Source: Podochytrium sp. JEL0797 (Eukaryota; Chytridiomycota; Chytridiomycetes; Chytridiales; Chytriomycetaceae). Taken from it: a DNA stretch of 64,000 bases. The position numbers and the translations under genes are program-made. The notes beneath the pieces are model-generated. The model saw only the letters and a program-made list of their open reading frames with translations. It was not told where the DNA came from and did no database searches. Below are positions 21,035 through 31,398 of this stretch, in pieces (within the stretch, counting starts at the first letter, position 1; each line of letters begins with the position of its first letter). The stretch covers positions 62,001-126,000 of the forward strand of contig JADGJG010000001.1 in assembly GCA_027596195.1 (NCBI GenBank), given 5' to 3'.

Positions 21035-22620
21035 TTATTGCCGAGCACCGTCACAATTCAACAAACCAGTCCTCTCAGACACAACCACCGGATCAATAGA
21101 ACTATACACAGGCAACGACGTAATCCTCCCACCCACAAATCCACTCCCTCCAACCCCACTCCCTTCCGGAAACCGTTCACAAACGGGAGTATAAACGGGC
21201 AACGCCTCCTCCATCTCGCCTCGACGAAACCCAAAAAATTTCCGCACCGCCATTCCAGCCAGATAAGACACCCCGACCAACATTCCAACAAGCACGAGAG
21301 TGAGGAAGGCAATTTCTGCGACCGCATAACAGAGGACGAGGAGGGGTCCCGGCGCGTTTGGGTTCGGAGTGAGATGGTATCGGAGAAGTAGGGCGTTTGG
21401 GTCAAGAGTGCCGTAATGCGATTCGGGGGGTGAGAGAAGGGGTCCAGTTCCGAGGCCACCGTAGGAAGATGTTGGTGTGGGCGGCGCGACAACAAGGAGG
21501 AAAACTCGTTGAACATAGTGAGGAGATGGGAAGATGAAGGAACAGTCTCCTGATACGTTGGAGGAGTGATTCGAAAGCAAGGTGGTGCAAGAGTATAGTG
21601 GTGGTCGACGAGAAATTGAAGAGAATGAATTTTGCGTGACGGCTGCCGACGGGCTCGAAACATTGTATCGCGAGAGCGCGAAATTCAATTGGATTTGGCC
21701 ATGGATATCGCAGGGAGGCCAAAAGTACGAGGGGGTGCTGAAGATGATGTAATATACGTCGGTTTTGCGTGCAGTGAACGAATAAGACCCGTTGTTTTGA
21801 ATAATCCCCTCGTGAATGCGAAAATTGGGAGGCGGCATGGAGTCTTCGATCCTGAAAACCGCAATTCAAGCAGTTAGACGCGACGCAAGCAAAATACAAC
21901 GAAATTCACTCACCATAAATCCATCGCCTCATTGCTCCTCAAAACGCTCAAACTTGCAGCACCTTTCCCGTCCAGATTCCAATCAACCTCGATTCTGCTA
22001 CCAACAAGCAGTTCATACCGCAATGCGGAAAACGCGAACGCTTTGTTGTTGCTTTCCAAACGAATCGACAGGTTTCGCGAAAAATCCGGCTTCTCCCCAG
22101 GAAGCACAATTGGCGGTGGCGAGTTGTAGAACATGAGAAGAGTGGCAGAGTCGGTTTGATTCCGCAAGTTTGACTCATTGTGACCCGAGAATAGAAGCGA
22201 AGACGTGTTCGCCGACATTGCAACCACTTCCCTCGTCTCAAACTCCATCAGATGGAACTGCGATCCTCCCACATACAATTCCCTTATTTCACCACCCGTG
22301 GGGTCGGCCAAGGTTGCGAGGACCACACCAAACGAAATCAGGGCCAAGAGTACAATCATCACGGGTATCAGGGCATAAAGTTCCTGCCATATGCTGATAT
22401 CTTCGTCGTTGGGGGTGCGTGCGAGCAGCGGGGTTCGTTCGCTCAAGAGGACGGGAGAGAGGAGGCGGTGTTGTTGGAACTGCGGAGAAAGAAGGTCTTG
22501 CGGGCTTTGTGTCTGTGGCAGTGGTATCCGCTGGTCCAGTGGGGTATTCAATGGAGAGATGTGGAGGAGGGGCAGCGAGGGGCGTTGGATGCGAATCGAC
22601 GGGATGGGCGGTTGGGCCAT
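21035..22620 (-). CDS. Two-span membrane protein with large lumenal/extracellular domain (paralogue 2)
   Basis: Two exons, 22620-21914 and 21851-21035 (507 residues). The first span is ELYALIPVMIVLLALISFGV near residues 80-100; the second (LVLCYAVAEIAFLTLVLVGM) lies about 110 residues from the end. Between them sit LMFYNSPPPIVLPGE, FAFSALRYELLVGS, an intron splitting the W of DLW, and DVYYIIFSTPSYFWPP, all matched in the gene at 12418-14398. The cytosolic tail is shorter and less acidic than in paralogue 1, and contains LPVY twice. The ATG at 22620 is preferred over one three codons upstream by comparison. Ligand or partner unknown; N-glycosylation-type NxS/T sites in the loop suggest it faces the lumen or outside. 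Confidence 0.75.
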
Positions 22621-22740
22621 GATGTGCAAGTGATTGGAGTGTTGAGGATCGAGGCGAAAAAAATTCTTTCAAAAATTCATTTGCCGCCAAGCAACGCAAC
22701 GTGGGAGACAAGGCAGAAGCGAGAAAGCGCATCTTTCCTT

Positions 22741-25700
22741 TTATTTGATCACCTCCTTCTTTCTCGCAATATTCTCCTCTCCCTTCTCGTTATCCGTTTT
22801 TCTGCGCTCCTCGCTCAACATTCGGCCCACACGCTCCTGCGTAATGTGCATATTGTACTCAAACAGTACATCAATGTTCTTGATGATCAATTCCAGTAGT
22901 GCTGCCGTTGCAGTTTGACATTCCTCCACAACAAACAGTTCCAACGCAATATCCCTTTTCGTGACCAAATTCCAGCCAAACCCATCTGGATCCCCAGCAC
23001 CATAGTCCTTTTCCTGCAGGAACGTGACATGGGGCATGCTCATGTCCGGATCCGAATCATTGAGTGCTGCCGGTACAACAACCACTTCCTCAAACTCAGA
23101 CTTGCGTTGAACCATTGGAACTCTCTCAATATCAATCGTGTCACTTGCAAACATCAGTGTCATTGGAGAATCGAGAACCGCAAGAAGAGAGTCCATTTCA
23201 CTGATTGTGGCGATCGTGTCGGGAACGGTACGCGCAAGGTAAATCTCGGCTTCAATCGTTTCTGAAATCTCGATTCTGATTCCAGTGAATTCTTCAACGT
23301 CTTGGAATCCTTCGGGAATAATCGGAGTCGATTGAGTGTATTGCGTGATCACGGTGGGGGGAGCGAGTCCGTTGGTCTCAACGGGAACGACTTGTTCTGC
23401 AGGCGGTGCTGTTTCAATGACAGGTGGTGGAGTCTCGGGTTTCGGCTCCAATGGTGGTAATCCTCTCTTTTCTCGATATTCATTCGCAGCATCTTGCATC
23501 GCCTTGAGCACCCAAACGTCGAACGCTTCTTCGTCGTGAAAATCGGGATCAGGGTCGTCCGACATGTTGAAGGGACTGAATGGCGAATCTTTGGGAATCT
23601 CGAGGTTGTTCAAATCAGGCTGGAATACAGTTCTTTCGCGAATGACCGCTTCAGCTGTTTCTCGGTTTAGAACAGCACAAGGAATTCAAAAATTCCAAAC
23701 CTTTGAACCCAGGTACCGACGAGATTGCTTCTTCCATGCTGGGCGGCTCATAGCTGTGACTGCTGCTTGCAACCGTTGTTCCACCCTTGCCATGCCACAA
23801 ATCCTCCACCTCAATCGTCTTGGTGGCTCGCGTACCGCTATACTTTGAAGTAATCACACTCCTCGGAACAATCCGCTTGGACCCTGACGTCAATCCCGTC
23901 GCCGCAATACTATTGGCAGGAGCTCCACGCCCCGCCCCCATATTCGCCATCGTAGCCGTATCACTGAAATCGTACAACTCGCCGCCCCCATCGTCTTCTT
24001 CGTCGTTGAAATCGTTGAGATCACGTTCACTTGTGTTGCCGTCGCTGTTATCCCCGCTGTCGCATTCGGCGTCGAGACTGTCGGCACTGAAATTGATGGC
24101 ACTCGGGTGCGCTTCCATGTATTTCTCTTCGTTGTATATGGAGTTTTGTCGATTTGTTAAGCGGAACAGGATGGGCGCAAATATGTTGGAAAGAGCGCGG
24201 AAGAGGTGTGGGTCTTGCTTCATACTGACACTCAACCTGCCGAAGGCCAGAAAACATCAATCGCGGTTCAAATGAAAGCAACACGAGGGCGCAAGTTCCA
24301 AACCTGCACAGATGGGTCAACATGGACTTGAGGACCAGAAAAATCTCTTTGGGGAGCTTCCCAAACAGTTTTTGGATCTCAAAGAGCTTGTCCTGCGTGC
24401 TCCAATCCGTTTCTGAATTCACCACAACAGAGCCATGAGTTAAAGAGATGCAAACAATCTGAAAATGTGACTATAGAACGCACCAATAATCACCAACAGC
24501 ATCCGTCCCAGATCAAAGTGAAACAGCGGCTGCCCAATCGACCTCAAATACGAAAACATCTGCCACGCCATCGAGCAAGTTTCATCCATGGTGAAGGGTT
24601 TGATAAGATGCCTCGGGATCACATTGACGTCTCGAACGCGCATGTCCCAATAGTTTTCATATTCCTTGACGGCGCGTTTTTCGAGTGCAGTGAAATCTAA
24701 AAAAAATTCGGTTATTCTTCAATGTAAACTTCTTGCCCATGAAAAGCAGCCTACCTCTGATAAATGTTGTACGGTAAGCATGCTGCTGGAGAACCGATTT
24801 ATCTGGTGTCGAAAAGACGAAAACAGCGATCAGCTTCTGATACAACATCGTCTCAAGACGATCGAAAATACCCTCAATTATGGACGCAATGTAGCTATCG
24901 CAAAGCTTCTTTTGATCCTCCCTTCTTCTAGTTGCTACGGATAACCGCTTGACAGGTGGCGGTGCGTTTTTGTTTGCCGGAAGCGGCGCCGGATCTATCG
25001 ATTCAATTAGGAAGAATCAATCCAGAATGTACAAACCTTCTTCTTCGTCTTCATCCTCGTATTTCCTGAGCTTCTTCAACAGATCCTGGCGGGCTCGATC
25101 AGCCAGCTCTTTTGCACGAAGCTCTGCAAAACACCGGCAAACGATTCGTGAGAAACAACGCGACTCATGCACCACGAGCAAGAATCAAAGAAGCTCAACT
25201 GTTTTGAAAATAGACCTGCCGCTTTGTCTCGTCCATTTTCGAATATCTCCAAATATTCTTTTCCTGCTCGGCCTTCTTTCGCGCCATCTGTCTGTCACTC
25301 AAAATCGTAATCTCCTCAATCTTTTCAACCGCAACGATTTCTTCCTTCTTTTGGTCCAGAGGTGTGAGTTTTGTGGGTTCGATTTTGGGCAACACTTTGT
25401 TGCTGGTTGTGAAGTGGAGCGCGCGTTTGGCAACAGTCGGTGATGAGGACGATCCAGATCCAGTACTTTCATTGAAACTGGACGCTCTTTGTGGACCAGG
25501 AGGGGGTACGATTGATTTTGGTCTTGAACTGGGTCCGTTTGCGTTTGAAGGCTGCGCTTTCATGTCCGACGAGGAATTCGTTTTGGACATCGGCGGCTTT
25601 GGTGACTGCATCGAAACTAGCGGTCAATACTATATGATCCAACAACATAGGTACGTACTTTGATAATTCCCATCCCCCCAGACTGATCAATAAAAGTATT

Positions 25701-26426
25701 CGACAGCGAAACCGCTTCCACTGCAACACCTTCCAACGGATTCAATCTGCGCATGGAAAAACTGGCCAAATTCGACCTCGATCCAGCAACAGCAGGCGTA
25801 TGATCGATATCCAAATCAAGTGTCAAGTTCGAAGCCTTGTTTTGTGTGACTGGGTCCAACGGCGGCAACGGGTTTTTACCCTGCTGCACGTCATGAGTTT
25901 GCGATGGCAGGCTAGAAAACTCATCCCCAAGCGCAATATTGACTTTGCCCAATAAAGTGGAAGCAGACTGCTGTTTCCGGAGTGATCCCGTCCGGACAAG
26001 GTCGAGACCCACTGAAGACACTGGAGCGTCCGAACCCGTCGTCAATTTGAGATTATTGACCGAGAGTTTCGTGCTTCCCATTTGAAGACCGTTTTGACTT
26101 CTGGAGGGGTTGCTGCTGAGTTTGGGGCTCTTGTCCGGTGGTGGCGCTGGCAAGGCTGCTCCGAGACCAAACTCCATATTCTTGACGGCAACTTTGGGTT
26201 TCGCAACATTACTTGCGGCCGTTGGGCCACTCAGTTGTGCAGAAAGTGCGAGCTCAATGTTGCGTTGGCGGCATTTCCCCGCGTTGCTGCCATTATTGGG
26301 GCCTTCTTGTCGTGGAATGGGACCGGGGGTTGACTCAGAAGTAGCTGTGCTCGCATTGAGGACACTGGTAACAGACTTTTGAGATCCTCCTCGTTGAAGG
26401 CGCGTCGCTTTGACGGAAAGATCCAT
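22741..26426 (-). CDS. Large protein with RhoGAP-fold-like domain (paralogue 2)
   Basis: Multi-exon gene; the ATG at 26426 (MDLSVKATRLQRGG) heads a Ser-rich N-terminus. Later come a charged helix (EQEKNIWRYSKMDETKRQ), KKLCDSYIASIIEGIFDRLE, and EKRAVKEYENYWDMRVRDVN shared with paralogue 1. The RhoGAP-like pair is LPKEIFLVLKSMLTHLCRF and, after an intron, LFRALSNIFAPILFRL. The final exons give DPDGFGWNLVTKRD, EECQTATAALLELIIKNIDV and a basic C-terminus. No arginine-finger loop is evident. Exon edges between about 24240 and 25660 are approximate. It faces the other way from paralogue 1 and lies beyond the second FMO/two-span block. Confidence 0.68.
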
Positions 26427-26542
26427 TTGTGGTGGTCGATTCGAGCCGACTGATTCCAGAAGGAAAAGAAAACCTTTTATCCTCACCATCAGATTCCAAC
26501 CCAGCTCTTAGCTATAAACATGATTTATTTAATGAAGAATTA

Positions 26543-27076
26543 TTACAGAAGAAGAACTGCAAGAGCAGCCAGCAGCCCAGAAATCACAATTCCAATCGCG
26601 TCTCCTCCGCTTGCTTGATTCACAGTCGTCGTCCCAGCTCCAACCGAACCAGAAGCAGTACCAGTCGGCACTGCTGTAGCATACGTGTGGCTTGTTCCAT
26701 AACAAATTCCCGTGAAGGCAGAAAGGACCGCAGACGAAGCTTGGCAAGAAATCATGGCCGATTGGATGGACGTAATGGCGTCCTGAATCATCATTCAGCA
26801 TCGTTGCACAACTCCAACAGAAATCATTATTACATGTTTGCAAACACAAGTGGCAACGTCCAGGGTCGGATTCTGCAACAAGTTCACGGCATTCGTGGCA
26901 GTCACTCCGCAGGATTGAAGCACGGTTGTCGCATTGGCGTTTTGGAACAGACAGACTGCCACAGCAACAGGGCTGTTGTTGATGGTGGCGGCGGCGGCTA
27001 CAGCAGGCGCGGTGGTGGTTTGAGCGTTGATTCCGACAGCGGCCAGGAGCAAGACGGTAAGGAATGATGAAAGCAT
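26543..27076 (-). CDS. Small secreted cysteine-containing protein, probably GPI-anchored
   Basis: Two exons, 27076-26834 and 26782-26543 (160 residues). The signal peptide is MLSSFLTVLLLAAVGINAQ. Six cysteines follow in the pattern C-x13-C-x20-C-x-C-x11-C-x13-C, then a Thr/Ser/Gly-rich linker and a C-terminal hydrophobic run (GIVISGLLAALAVLLL) with no basic tail, typical of GPI attachment. The cysteine count is lower than in CFEM domains. A frameshifted paralogue lies at 27538-28098. Likely at the cell wall or plasma membrane; role unknown. Confidence 0.72.
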
Positions 27077-27232
27077 CTTTTGATGGTGATATTCGGCGGG
27101 ATGACATGGGTCCCCTTTTATCCCTTTTTGGCGGATCCGCAGCGCTGAACTCAGTCTTGGTGGGTTCAATGTTCCTTGGCGTTGGAAAATTTTGAGTCGG
27201 AGTTCAAAAATCCCCAACATTCTTATGAGACA

Positions 27233-27420
27233 TTAGGTTTCCTGCTTGATGTACGTATTCCACTCAAACAGAACATCCATATTTTTGATGATCAACTCCA
27301 TTAGTGCCGCCATTGCTCCAAATCCCCTTGGAGTCACAAAATTCCAGCCAAACCCATCTGGATCCACGAGTCCCTTTCCTAAAGGAAGGTGACAACGGAC
27401 TGGAGGGGTGAGTTGCCATG
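27233..27420 (-). pseudogene. C-terminal remnant of a RhoGAP-like paralogue
   Basis: Reads DPDGFGWNFVTPRGF, then skips the ECQTA segment and resumes AALMELIIKNMDVLFEWN before a stop. This is the C-terminal signature of the genes at 1667-6274 and 22741-26426 with an internal deletion of about 14 codons. No RhoGAP-like part precedes it, so it is a third, truncated family member. Confidence 0.8.
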
Positions 27421-27537
27421 GGCTCGTTGAGGCGATAGAGTTTGGATTTTTCCAAGTTTGGAACCAGACTCGCAAAATCCGCGTGTCATTAACAACAGAG
27501 TTTTATTCACAGCAAACAAGATTACGGACGCGTGACT

Positions 27538-28098
27538 TCAAAGGAGGCAAAGTAACGCTGTAACGACAAGCACCGTCGATCCAAGTACCCCCAAAGCTCC
27601 ACTGTTGGCTTGACCCGCAATCGTTGTCGTCCCGGTCGTAGTTCCTTTCCCATTAGCGGATGCAGAACCAGTGGAAGCCGCAGCCGCGGTGGTGGAAGAT
27701 CTCGTCATCCCAGCAGCCATGAAGCACGAAGAGGTGATGGTAGATTGAATTGATGCAGAGATGGAGCAGTTGTTCAGCGCGGCTGAAATGGCTGTGAGAG
27801 GGTTCTGGGAGGAAAACCAATGTGTATCGTAACGTGTTAATTTGAGTTTGTTGAAGCAGTGTGGGATGCTTAAAATTTCCTCACGTGCTGGCAGAGGCAC
27901 AAGATGGTGTCCATTGGTGGCGCGTTCAAAAGATCCGCTGCGTTGCTCGATGTGACTCCGCAAGAGGTCAGCGCATGAAGCGCTCGCGTCCGAAAACATG
28001 CACGAGACGGCAGATGCAATGGAACCGCCCGCTGTTGAAACGGCAGCGCTCTGGGCCAAGACGGAAGCTACAGAAGCGAGAGTCAAGAGGACGTTCAT
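27538..28098 (-). pseudogene. Frameshifted paralogue of the small GPI-type protein
   Basis: The start at 28098 gives a signal peptide (MNVLLTLASVASVLAQ) and the first conserved cysteine (SCMFSDAS). The next homologous part (LTSCGVTSSNAADLLNA, LCLCQH) lies one base out of frame. After an intron, NPLTAISAALNNCSISASIQ and a GPI-type tail (VLGSTVLVVTALLCLL) are intact. Alignment with the gene at 26543-27076 leaves 37 bases where a multiple of three is expected. Either it is a recent pseudogene or there is a one-base sequence error near 27970-28000; if corrected it would be a normal wall protein. Confidence 0.6.
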
Positions 28099-28256
28099 TT
28101 TCTCGTTTGAGGTGCTTTGTGGGGGGGAGTCCGAGCCCCTGGTCAGAATATTTAAGCTTTTCGGAGGAGGCCAGGCCCGCTGAAGAAAGCATATTCCATG
28201 TACGACCAGGGTCAGGTTCACGAAATTCCCTCTCTTTACATAATAAAGGAATTAAG

Positions 28257-28640
28257 GGGAATCGATTGCTGAAAATGAAAGAATAAACGGGCGGAAAAGG
28301 CCAAAGAATGATTACGAGTGTAAAATTTATTCATATAACCAAAAGTAGAAAACTCAAGCTTTATTCATCAATTAAACAGCTCATATATCAACGCCGTATG
28401 CCACGATTTGAAGCGAGGAGGACAGACAGCGGTCTCAAAATACTCGAATGCTCGCTCGAAAATCTTCTTTTATTTTTATTCTATCGTTTTCGACTAGGGT
28501 CGGTTTCTATTTCAGAAAGAACCATAGCTTTAGCAGAAAAATATATGGGATCGATTGCTGAAAATGAAAAAATCGTTGGGCGAAGCATGAAATTTCAAAA
28601 ATTTAATTCATCGCTCGAGCAACCCATAAAAAGCTCAGGT
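28257..28640 (+). repeat. Upstream repeat units before GH18-like gene 1
   Basis: Begins GATCGATTGCTGAAAATGAA, runs through ATATATCAACGCCGTATGCC and an A/T-rich TTTTCGACTAGGGTCGG part, and restarts with GATCGATTGCTGAAAATGAA at about 28552. The same order of blocks recurs at 30549-31330 before the second GH18-like gene. Confidence 0.65.
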
Positions 28641-28684
28641 CAGATGAATTGAACGACAGAAAACAACTTCCAGATAACTCGAAT

Positions 28685-30372
28685 ATGCACAAGCTGCTTC
28701 TCTCTCTGGTCTTTATCGCCCCCCGGGGCTATCTAACCACTGCACCTCCTGCTCCGCTGTCAACTTCTGGTACTCTCACATGCTGCGACCTCTGCAACAT
28801 CAACACGTCTCCAGACTTGTGTGGATCCTCGGCCGAGTTCGGTCAGCTTTCATGTGCCCTCGGTAACGGGTTTTGCCAAAGTACGACATGCCACACCTGT
28901 ACGCTCTTGACTGTGTGCGACGCATGCTCGAGCGACGGCCAATGCGCCGACGGATTGGGTAAAAGTCATTTCTCTCTCTGAATAGGCTCATTTACTTATC
29001 CAATCCAATCATTTTTCGAATAGGATGCAACGACGGGCAATGCAGCAACTCATCGTATCAATGCAGTGGGATTCCTGATCCTACCACAACGGTACCAATT
29101 CACTCTCCTGCACCCACCGCACCTCCAACATTCACTGGCCTATCCTGCTGCGACCTCTGCAATATCCACACGTCTCCCGATTTGTGTGGATATTCCGCGG
29201 AGTATGGGCAGCTTTCGTGTGCCTTCGGTGACGGGTTTTGCCAAAGTACGACATGCGACAGTTGTACACTCTTGACTGCGTGCGACGCATGCTCGAGCGA
29301 CGGCCAATGCGCAGACGGATTGGGTAAAAGTCCAGTCGCGCTGAAACTTAGCTAATTCACTTATCCAATCCCAAATATTTTCCGAATAGGTTGCAATGAT
29401 GGACAGTGCAGCAACGCGTCGAATCAATGCAGCGGGGTTCCCGATCCTACCACAACGGCTCCTAACGAATTCATCGATCCAACCACAACAGCAACCCTCC
29501 CTCCCACACCCACTAAGCCTCCAACCAATGGCTCTCCAGCGCCTTCAAGCCCCTCAGGTCCCTTCATGGGTTTTTGGAACGGCAACAGTAAGGACCTGGA
29601 GACAGTGTGCGCCGACGGTTACGACCTTATCCACCTTTATCATGTCCGCAACTTTGGATTCGATTACCCAGAAACTCCGGAAGGCATATTGACCAACCCT
29701 GTGACCCATGTGGCGGCGTGTCAGGCCATGGGGGTGAAGGTTTTGTTGGTCCTGGGTGGTGGGTCTGGCGATCAGCAAGAAACGGGATACAGTATTTCCA
29801 ACGGAGCCGCTCTCGCTCCTCTTTTATGGTCAACTTGGTTCGCATCTGGCGAATTCGACGGCGCGTCATTCGATATCGAGGGTATGTTCGGAAGTGGTGG
29901 CACAGGCCAAGACCTGGCCGACATCATCAACTACTTTCGCCAACAGGCTGGAAGCGATTGGATCATCAGCGTCTCTCCCTATGGCAGTCCCACATTCACT
30001 GGAGCCTCACAACCCATCGTGCGTGCTGGAATCTTGCTCTCACTCTCAAGCATCACGTTCCTCGACGTGCAAACGTACGACGTGTCCTACAACGACTTTA
30101 CGGAACCTTCAAACGCAATGGTTGTCTCCTTTTACGAAGGCTGGGTCGAACTCACGGGTCTCCCCATCAACATTGGCGTGGACGTGTGTGTGACGGAGGC
30201 AGTCGCAACGTTGCCGGACGTGCAGAACTTTGCGGCGCAACTCTCGCCGCCACCGAATGGATTGTTTCTTTGGGAGTGTACGTGCGCGCATGCAAATCAG
30301 TTGAATGGGATTGAGGGGTTGGGAGTCGATGGGTTCGAGAGCTGGGTTCACGGATCGTTCCCCAATGTTTGA
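28685..30372 (+). CDS. Secreted GH18 chitinase-like protein with two cysteine-rich modules (gene 1)
   Basis: Three exons, 28685-28958, 29024-29323 and 29390-30372 (518 residues). The N-terminal signal is weak (MHKLLLSLVFIAPRG). Two copies follow of a 14-cysteine module (CCDLCNIN ... GQCADGLG|CNDGQCSNSS), each split by a phase-1 intron at GLG|C, then a Pro/Thr linker. The C-terminal ~270 residues look like a GH18 barrel: FMGFWNGNSKDL, VLLVLGGGSGDQQ, and FDGASFDIEGMFG at the active-site strand. This is DxxDxDxE with the middle Asp replaced by Ser; the essential final Asp and Glu remain, as in class III chitinases (DFDIE). It probably acts on chitin or related glycan outside the cell. Catalysis untested. 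Confidence 0.72.
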
Positions 30373-30548
30373 AGGAGTTTGAAGGACTGCCGTGTTTTTC
30401 TATCTTATTTTTTGATTTATCGCATCGCACTACGGCTGCATTAAAAGTTTTCTCACCCAAAGAAAGTGAACACAGTAATCGCGTTTTTTATACTATCGTC
30501 CCGAAAAGGAAAAAAAGGGGGTTGAATCGCTTTCGTAAAACAAATCAA

Positions 30549-31330
30549 CTGGGATCTATTGCAGAAAATGAAAAAACAGCGGGGTAGGAAAAGCCGAACA
30601 ATGACCATGATTTCATTACCCGAATTCATTACCCGGCTAAGGTTAATTCATCTCTGATTCATATATCAACGCAGTGTGCCAGGAATGGAAGCGAGGAGGA
30701 GACGCATGAGTCGGAAGTTAGGTGGAAGAGTTGAGTGCTCAAGAATTGGTGGCCATAAAAGCCTCGGGTCACATGAAGGGAACGACGCGAATATTTTTCG
30801 CTGTTTTGTGGAGGGTCTCCGAGCCCGTAACCGAAATTTTAGCCTTTAAATTTGATGAGGCAATTCCGTATTGGCAACCTCCAAAGCGGGTTCTCTTTCA
30901 GAAAGTGATTTAGTAAAACAAATTAACTAGGATGGATTGCTGAAATGAAAGAATAGTCGGGCGGCAAAGGCCGAAGAATGACCATGATTTCAACAAACGA
31001 TTCATTACCTGGTTGAAGAAAAATTCAAGCTTAGCGCATCATTCGAACGACCCATATATCAATGCAGTGTACCAGGAATGGAAGCGTGAAGGACAGACAG
31101 GAGTCTCGGACGCTCGGTGGAAGAGCCAGGTGCTCGCTTCTTTTCCTTTCATTCTTTTGTTTTCGACGAGGCTCGGGTTCTATTCAAGAAAGAATCAATT
31201 ATCAATCGCTTTAACAAAACAGATCGATTGCTGAAAATGAAAGAATAGATGATCGGCAAAGTTCAAAAAATGACCATGATTCCAAAATTCAATTCATCAG
31301 GGAAAAACTAAATATTGATTCATCGCTCAA
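30549..31330 (+). repeat. Tandem upstream repeat units between GH18-like genes 1 and 2
   Basis: Two complete units (about 30549-30928 and 30929-31216) and a partial third starting at 31217. Each opens with GGATTGCTGAAAATGAA-like sequence, continues with GACCATGATTTCA, ATATATCAACGCAGTGTGCC and GGAATGGAAGCG, and resembles 28257-28548. They occupy most of the 1-kb intergenic region and contain no supported gene. Confidence 0.7.
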
Positions 31331-31398
31331 TCAAGCCATCAAAACCTCGGGTCAGATGAAGTGGTGAACTACAGAAACGACTTCAAAATCGAGCGGAG

